Shown: one piece after another, positions 60,173-64,000 of the stretch
Layout: every line of letters starts with the position of its first letter
Position numbering within the stretch: position 1 is the stretch's first letter
DNA from: Streptomyces guryensis
Lineage (GTDB): Bacteria > Actinomycetota > Actinomycetes > Streptomycetales > Streptomycetaceae
Length of the DNA: 64,000 nucleotides
Direction: 5' to 3'
Assembly: GCF_021261325.1 (NCBI RefSeq)
Contig: NZ_JAJSBI010000001.1
Location: forward strand, 434,001 to 498,000
The notes under the pieces: model-generated
Seen by the model: only the letters and a program-made list of their open reading frames with translations
The model's database searches: none
Told to the model about the DNA's origin: nothing
Program-made: the position numbers and the translations under genes

Positions 60173-62074
60173 GTGGCAGGACGGATCAACGACGAGGACG
60201 TGAAGGCGGTACGGGACGCGGTCCCGATCGACGCCGTGGTGTCCGAGTACCTCCAGCTGCGCAACGCGGGCGGGGGCAACCTCAAGGGCCTGTGCCCGTT
60301 CCACGACGAGAAGTCGCCGTCCTTCCAGGTCAGCCCGAGCAAGGGACTCTTCCACTGCTTCGGCTGCCAGGAGGGCGGCGACACCATCACGTTCGTGATG
60401 AAGGTCGACCACCTCTCCTTCTCCGAGGCGGTCGAGCGCCTGGCCGGTCAGGCCGGCATCACCCTGCGCTACGAGGAGGGCGGCTACAACCCCGCCCACC
60501 AGCGCGGCGAGCGCATCCGCCTGGTCGAGGCCCACAAGATCGCCGCGCAGTGGTACGCCGAACAGCTCGCGACCGGCCCGGAGGCCGACACCGGCCGCAA
60601 GTTCCTCGCCGAGCGCGGCTTCGACCAGTTGGCCGCCGAGCACTTCTCCGTCGGCTACAGCCCCCAGGGCTGGGACCACCTCACCCGCTACCTCCGCGGC
60701 AAGGGCTTCACCGACAAGGAACTCCTCCTCTCCGGCCTCTCCCAGGAGGGCCGCCGCGGCCCCATCGACCGCTTCCGCGGCCGCCTGATGTGGCCGATCC
60801 GCGACATCGGCGGCGAGGTCGTCGGCTTCGGCGCGAGGAAGCTCTACGAGGCGGACAACGGCCCCAAGTACCTCAACACCCCCGACACCGCGATCTACAA
60901 GAAGTCCCAGGTGCTGTACGGCATCGACCTGGCGAAGAAGGACATCGCCAAGGCCAGCCGCGCGGTGGTGGTCGAGGGCTACACCGACGTGATGGCCTGC
61001 CACCTGGCCGGCGTCACGACCGCGATCGCGACCTGCGGCACGGCCTTCGGCGGCGACCACATCAAGATCCTCCGCCGGCTGCTGATGGACAACGGCAGCG
61101 CACGTGTCATCTTCACCTTCGACGGCGACGCGGCCGGCCAGAAGGCGGCCCTGCGCGCCTTCGAGGACGACCAGAAGTTCGCCGCAGAGACGTACATCGC
61201 CATCGCCCCCGACGGCATGGACCCCTGCGAACTGCGCCTGGCGAAGGGCGACGAGGCGGTCTCCGACCTCGTCGAACCCCGCACCCCGCTCTTCGAGTTC
61301 GCGCTCCGCCAGATCGTCGTCCGCTACGACCTCGACACCCCCGCCGGCCGGGCCGCCGCCCTGGACGAGGCGGCCCCCATCGTCGCCCGCATCAAGAACA
61401 GCGGCGCCCAGCACGAGGTCGCCGTCCAGCTCGCCGGCATGCTCGGCATCCTCGACACCCAGTTCGTGGTCAAGCGGGTGGCCCAGCTGGCCCGTTGGGC
61501 CCGCGACCGTGGCGGCAAGGGCCCGGCCCCGGCGCGCGGCCCCCAGTCGTACGAGGCCGCGCCCCGCTCCTCCGGCCCGTCCGGCCCGGCGCTCAACCTC
61601 CGCAACCCCGTCTATGCCACGGAGCGCGAACTCCTCAAACTCGCCCTCCAGCGCCCCGATTTGGTCTCCCCGGCCTTCGACGCATACGGCGTCGACGAGT
61701 TCACCGCCGCGCCCTACGCCGCCGTACGCCAGGCGATCATGGAGGCGGGCGGCGCGGAGTACGGCGTCCAGGACCCACAGGACTACCTGGTCCGCGTCCG
61801 CGCGGTCGCCCCGGACGACACGGTCCGCGCGATGGTCACGGAACTGGCCGTCGAGGCGATCATGCGCCGCACGGTCGACGAGAACTACGCGGGCGAACAG
61901 CTGGTGACCGTCCGCCGCCGGGCCGTGGAGCGCAGGGTCCAGCAGATCCAGATCACCGTCAGGCGCTTGGAAGCAGGCGGCGACCCGGCTCAGTTGGCCG
62001 CGGTGAAGAACGAACTCTGGGTACTCCAGCAGTACGACCAGGCACTCAAGGTGCAGGGCCCCGCTGCTCTCTGA
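60173..62074 (+). CDS. dnaG: DNA primase
   Basis: 633 residues from a leaderless GTG. The N-terminal zinc-binding domain has CPFHDEKSPSF and FHCFGCQEGGD. The RNA polymerase (TOPRIM) domain contains VVEGYTDVMACHLAGV and the DGDAAG metal site (TFDGDAAGQKAALRAF). The C-terminal helicase-interaction region is predicted from about residue 450. It makes RNA primers for DnaB-driven lagging-strand synthesis. It sits beside the HrdA-type sigma gene, echoing the dnaG-rpoD linkage of other bacteria. Confidence 0.96.
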   Translation: MAGRINDEDVKAVRDAVPIDAVVSEYLQLRNAGGGNLKGLCPFHDEKSPSFQVSPSKGLFHCFGCQEGGDTITFVMKVDHLSFSEAVERLAGQAGITLRYEEGGYNPAHQRGERIRLVEAHKIAAQWYAEQLATGPEADTGRKFLAERGFDQLAAEHFSVGYSPQGWDHLTRYLRGKGFTDKELLLSGLSQEGRRGPIDRFRGRLMWPIRDIGGEVVGFGARKLYEADNGPKYLNTPDTAIYKKSQVLYGIDLAKKDIAKASRAVVVEGYTDVMACHLAGVTTAIATCGTAFGGDHIKILRRLLMDNGSARVIFTFDGDAAGQKAALRAFEDDQKFAAETYIAIAPDGMDPCELRLAKGDEAVSDLVEPRTPLFEFALRQIVVRYDLDTPAGRAAALDEAAPIVARIKNSGAQHEVAVQLAGMLGILDTQFVVKRVAQLARWARDRGGKGPAPARGPQSYEAAPRSSGPSGPALNLRNPVYATERELLKLALQRPDLVSPAFDAYGVDEFTAAPYAAVRQAIMEAGGAEYGVQDPQDYLVRVRAVAPDDTVRAMVTELAVEAIMRRTVDENYAGEQLVTVRRRAVERRVQQIQITVRRLEAGGDPAQLAAVKNELWVLQQYDQALKVQGPAAL

Positions 62075-62338
62075 GCACATTCGTACGGCGCGGTAACCAC
62101 CCGGTCACGGCACGATTGCAAAAAGTCACCGCACGCCCCTCGTGGCGGCGATGTGTCGTACTCCACACTGGGTCCGGTGCCTGAGTCCTCGGAGCGCGGC
62201 CGATCCGTCCCACACGGGTCGCACAACCCCGCGGTTCCGCTCAACGCGTACGGGACGGACAGCGGCGAGGCCGTCGACTCCGCTCCCGAAGCAGCGCTGC
62301 CGCACACCTCAGCAGCGATCATCCTGGAGGTCGCCCCC

Positions 62339-63493
62339 GTGCAGACCCAGACCCTCGCCCAGACCGACAGCAGTACCGCCATCGGCGATGACAGCACTGC
62401 GCCGGACGCCGCGCCCGACGTTCTCGTCGCGGTCCCCCCGCAGACCCGTGTCGCGCACCACCCCGAGGCGGAGCCCGAGAGCCCGCCCGAGCCGGCCGAA
62501 CCGCCCGCGGAGGCGCTGGAGGCCGCCGAGGACCCCGAGCCGGTGGCACCGCCGCGGGCCCGTGCCGCCGCCGACACCAGCGGCCCGTCCTCGGACCTGT
62601 TCCGCCAGTACCTGCGCGAGATCGGCCGTATCCCCCTGCTGACCGCGGCCGAGGAGGTCGAACTCGCGCGCCGTGTCGAGGCCGGACTGTTCGCCGAGGA
62701 GCGGCTCAGCAGCGCGCCCGACCTGGACAGCCAGCTCGCCCTCGACCTGGACCGTCTCGTCGTCATGGGCCGGATGGCCAAGCGCCGCCTCATTGAGGCG
62801 AACCTGCGGCTCGTGGTGTCCGTGGCCAAGCGGTACGTCGGCCGCGGGCTGACCATGCTCGACCTGGTCCAGGAGGGAAACCTGGGCCTGATCAGGGCAG
62901 TTGAGAAGTTCGACTACGCCCGCGGCTACAAGTTCTCGACCTACGCCACCTGGTGGATCCGCCAGGCCATGTCCCGGGCCCTCGCCGACCAGGCCCGGAC
63001 CATCCGGGTCCCGGTCCACGTCGTCGAGCTGATCAACCGGGTCGTCCGCGTGCAGCGGCGCATGCTGCAGGAACGCGGCTACGAGCCCACCCCGGAAGAA
63101 GTGGCCGACCACCTCGACCTGCCCCCCGAGCGGGTCAGCGAGGTCCTCCGCCTGGCCCAGGAACCCGTTTCCCTGCACGCCCCGGTGGGCGAGGAGGACG
63201 ACGTGGCCCTCGGGGACCTCATCGAGGACGGCGACGCCGCCTCGCCGGTGGAGTCGGCGGCGTTCCTGCTGCTCAGGGAACATCTGGAGGCGGTCCTGTC
63301 CACGCTCGGCGAGCGCGAACGCAAGGTGGTCCAGCTCCGCTACGGCCTGGCGGACGGCCGCCCCCGTACGTTGGAGGAGATAGGCCGCATCTTCGGCGTG
63401 ACGCGGGAACGCATCCGCCAGATCGAGTCGAAGACCCTGAACAAGCTGCGGGACCACGCCTTCGCGGACCAGCTGAGGGGCTATCTGGACTGA
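62339..63493 (+). CDS. hrdA: RNA polymerase sigma factor, HrdA-type (sigma-70 group 2)
   Basis: 384 residues from a GTG at 62339 with GGAGG 9 nt upstream; the frame is open to a GTG at 62153 (446 residues). Region 1.2 is [20 protein letters not shown], region 2 includes [20 protein letters not shown] and [20 protein letters not shown], and region 4.2 is [19 protein letters not shown]. The position next to dnaG and the order match S. coelicolor SCO2465 (hrdA), which is non-essential. Its N-terminal about 80 residues are acidic and Pro/Ala-rich. Confidence 0.9.
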   Translation: MQTQTLAQTDSSTAIGDDSTAPDAAPDVLVAVPPQTRVAHHPEAEPESPPEPAEPPAEALEAAEDPEPVAPPRARAAADTSGPSSDLFRQYLREIGRIPLLTAAEEVELARRVEAGLFAEERLSSAPDLDSQLALDLDRLVVMGRMAKRRLIEANLRLVVSVAKRYVGRGLTMLDLVQEGNLGLIRAVEKFDYARGYKFSTYATWWIRQAMSRALADQARTIRVPVHVVELINRVVRVQRRMLQERGYEPTPEEVADHLDLPPERVSEVLRLAQEPVSLHAPVGEEDDVALGDLIEDGDAASPVESAAFLLLREHLEAVLSTLGERERKVVQLRYGLADGRPRTLEEIGRIFGVTRERIRQIESKTLNKLRDHAFADQLRGYLD

Positions 63494-63617
63494 CGCCGCC
63501 TGCCGTGGCCTGCGGGCATTCGTGCCGCTTGGGGCGCCGCCCGTCCCAAAGAGAGCGGCACCCCGCAAGCGCGGGCAAGAGCACCCACCCGGCCCAGCCC
63601 CGACGCCGGGCAACAGC

Positions 63618-64000
63618 TCAGTCGACCTCAGCCACCGCCTGCGCGAACTGCGCCTTGTACAACCGCGCATAGGCCCCGTCCGCGGCAAGCAGCTCCGTAT
63701 GAGCCCCCTGCTCCACGATCGCCCCGTTCTCCATCACCAGGATCGTGTCCGCGTCCCGGATGGTCGACAGCCGGTGCGCGATCACGAACGACGTACGCCC
63801 GTGCGCCAGCTTCGCCATCGCCTTCTGGATCAGCACCTCGGTCCGGGTGTCCACCGACGAGGTCGCCTCGTCGAGCACCAGGATCGTCGGGTCGGACAGG
63901 AACGCCCGCGCGATCGTGATGAGCTGCTTCTCACCGGCGCTGACGCCCGTGCCCTCGTCGTCGATCACGGTGTCGTACCCGTCGGGCAGCGTCCGCACGA
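63618..64000 (-). CDS. ABC exporter (ATP-binding/permease), C-terminal part only
   Basis: The visible 127 codons, read leftward from the window edge, are the end of a type I ABC exporter nucleotide-binding domain. The signature region is [21 protein letters not shown] (Gly-Val-Ser-Ala-Gly-Glu in place of LSGGQ), Walker B is [16 protein letters not shown], and the H-loop is [13 protein letters not shown]. The membrane domain lies beyond the window. The variant signature is typical of MsbA-like heterodimeric exporters. Likely half of a pair. Confidence 0.9.
   Translation of the reverse strand, partial: VRTLPDGYDTVIDDEGTGVSAGEKQLITIARAFLSDPTILVLDEATSSVDTRTEVLIQKAMAKLAHGRTSFVIAHRLSTIRDADTILVMENGAIVEQGAHTELLAADGAYARLYKAQFAQAVAEVD

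Noticed and set aside
62309..63688. 459-codon minus-strand frame opposite the sigma gene
   Set aside because: The plus strand has all sigma-70 regions; the reverse has no recognisable domain.

Overview
The window is high-GC actinobacterial chromosome, almost certainly Streptomyces. Gene content and order match, from memory, the S. coelicolor block from about SCO2465 (hrdA) to about SCO2530, read in reverse. Supporting signs are Streptomyces-type intergenic palindromes, GTG starts, leaderless promoters (TANNNT 6-8 nt before the start codon) and very rare TTA codons. No rRNA, tRNA, CRISPR, prophage or complete insertion sequence was seen.

Layout. 1-3.4 kb: a partial ABC ATPase, a NarL-type two-component pair and a GNAT acetyltransferase. 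3.7-10.4 kb: a six-gene cassette of uncharacterised genes (methyltransferase, large alpha-helical protein, variant P-loop ATPase, two proteins of unknown fold, two-helix membrane protein). This is the best candidate for an undescribed system; three of its six genes carry a TTA codon, predicting dependence on the developmental tRNA BldA. 10.4-14.2 kb: small conserved proteins, recO with a coupled 17-codon leader ORF, uppS, a phosphatase remnant and a YcxB-like protein. 14.2-18.9 kb: zinc uptake genes with zur and tandem Zur boxes, then glyS. 19-27 kb: a frameshifted LysE exporter behind a 15-bp inverted repeat, an 18-bp tandem array running into a 16-bp inverted repeat before an aldo/keto reductase and TetR regulator, a serine hydrolase, two drug-type MFS exporters and an MmyB-type regulator. 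27-35 kb: dus, an LtaS-like sulfatase, and a debranching-enzyme pair divergent from a ROK regulator.

35-42 kb: ppdK preceded by a nested inverted-repeat element, a secreted DUF4232 protein, an SDR enzyme, and a subtilase with an overlapping small I9-like protein. 42-57 kb: nitrogen assimilation (nirD, nirB, a NirB-type FAD oxidoreductase, TSUP transporter, nasA, sirohydrochlorin chelatase) with matching GlnR-type boxes 13 nt before two of the start codons. Interleaved are a decayed luciferase-like/SDR composite, a CPT-like kinase, a class F sortase, a SoxR-type flavin reductase and an M4 protease. 57-64 kb: dgt, a ferredoxin-reductase-like enzyme, dnaG, a HrdA-type sigma factor and a partial ABC exporter.

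Nitrate/nitrite reduction, siroheme metallation and probably anion transport form one GlnR-linked functional set. Zinc import and its repressor form a second. The 3.7-10.4 kb cassette forms a third whose biochemical role is unknown.
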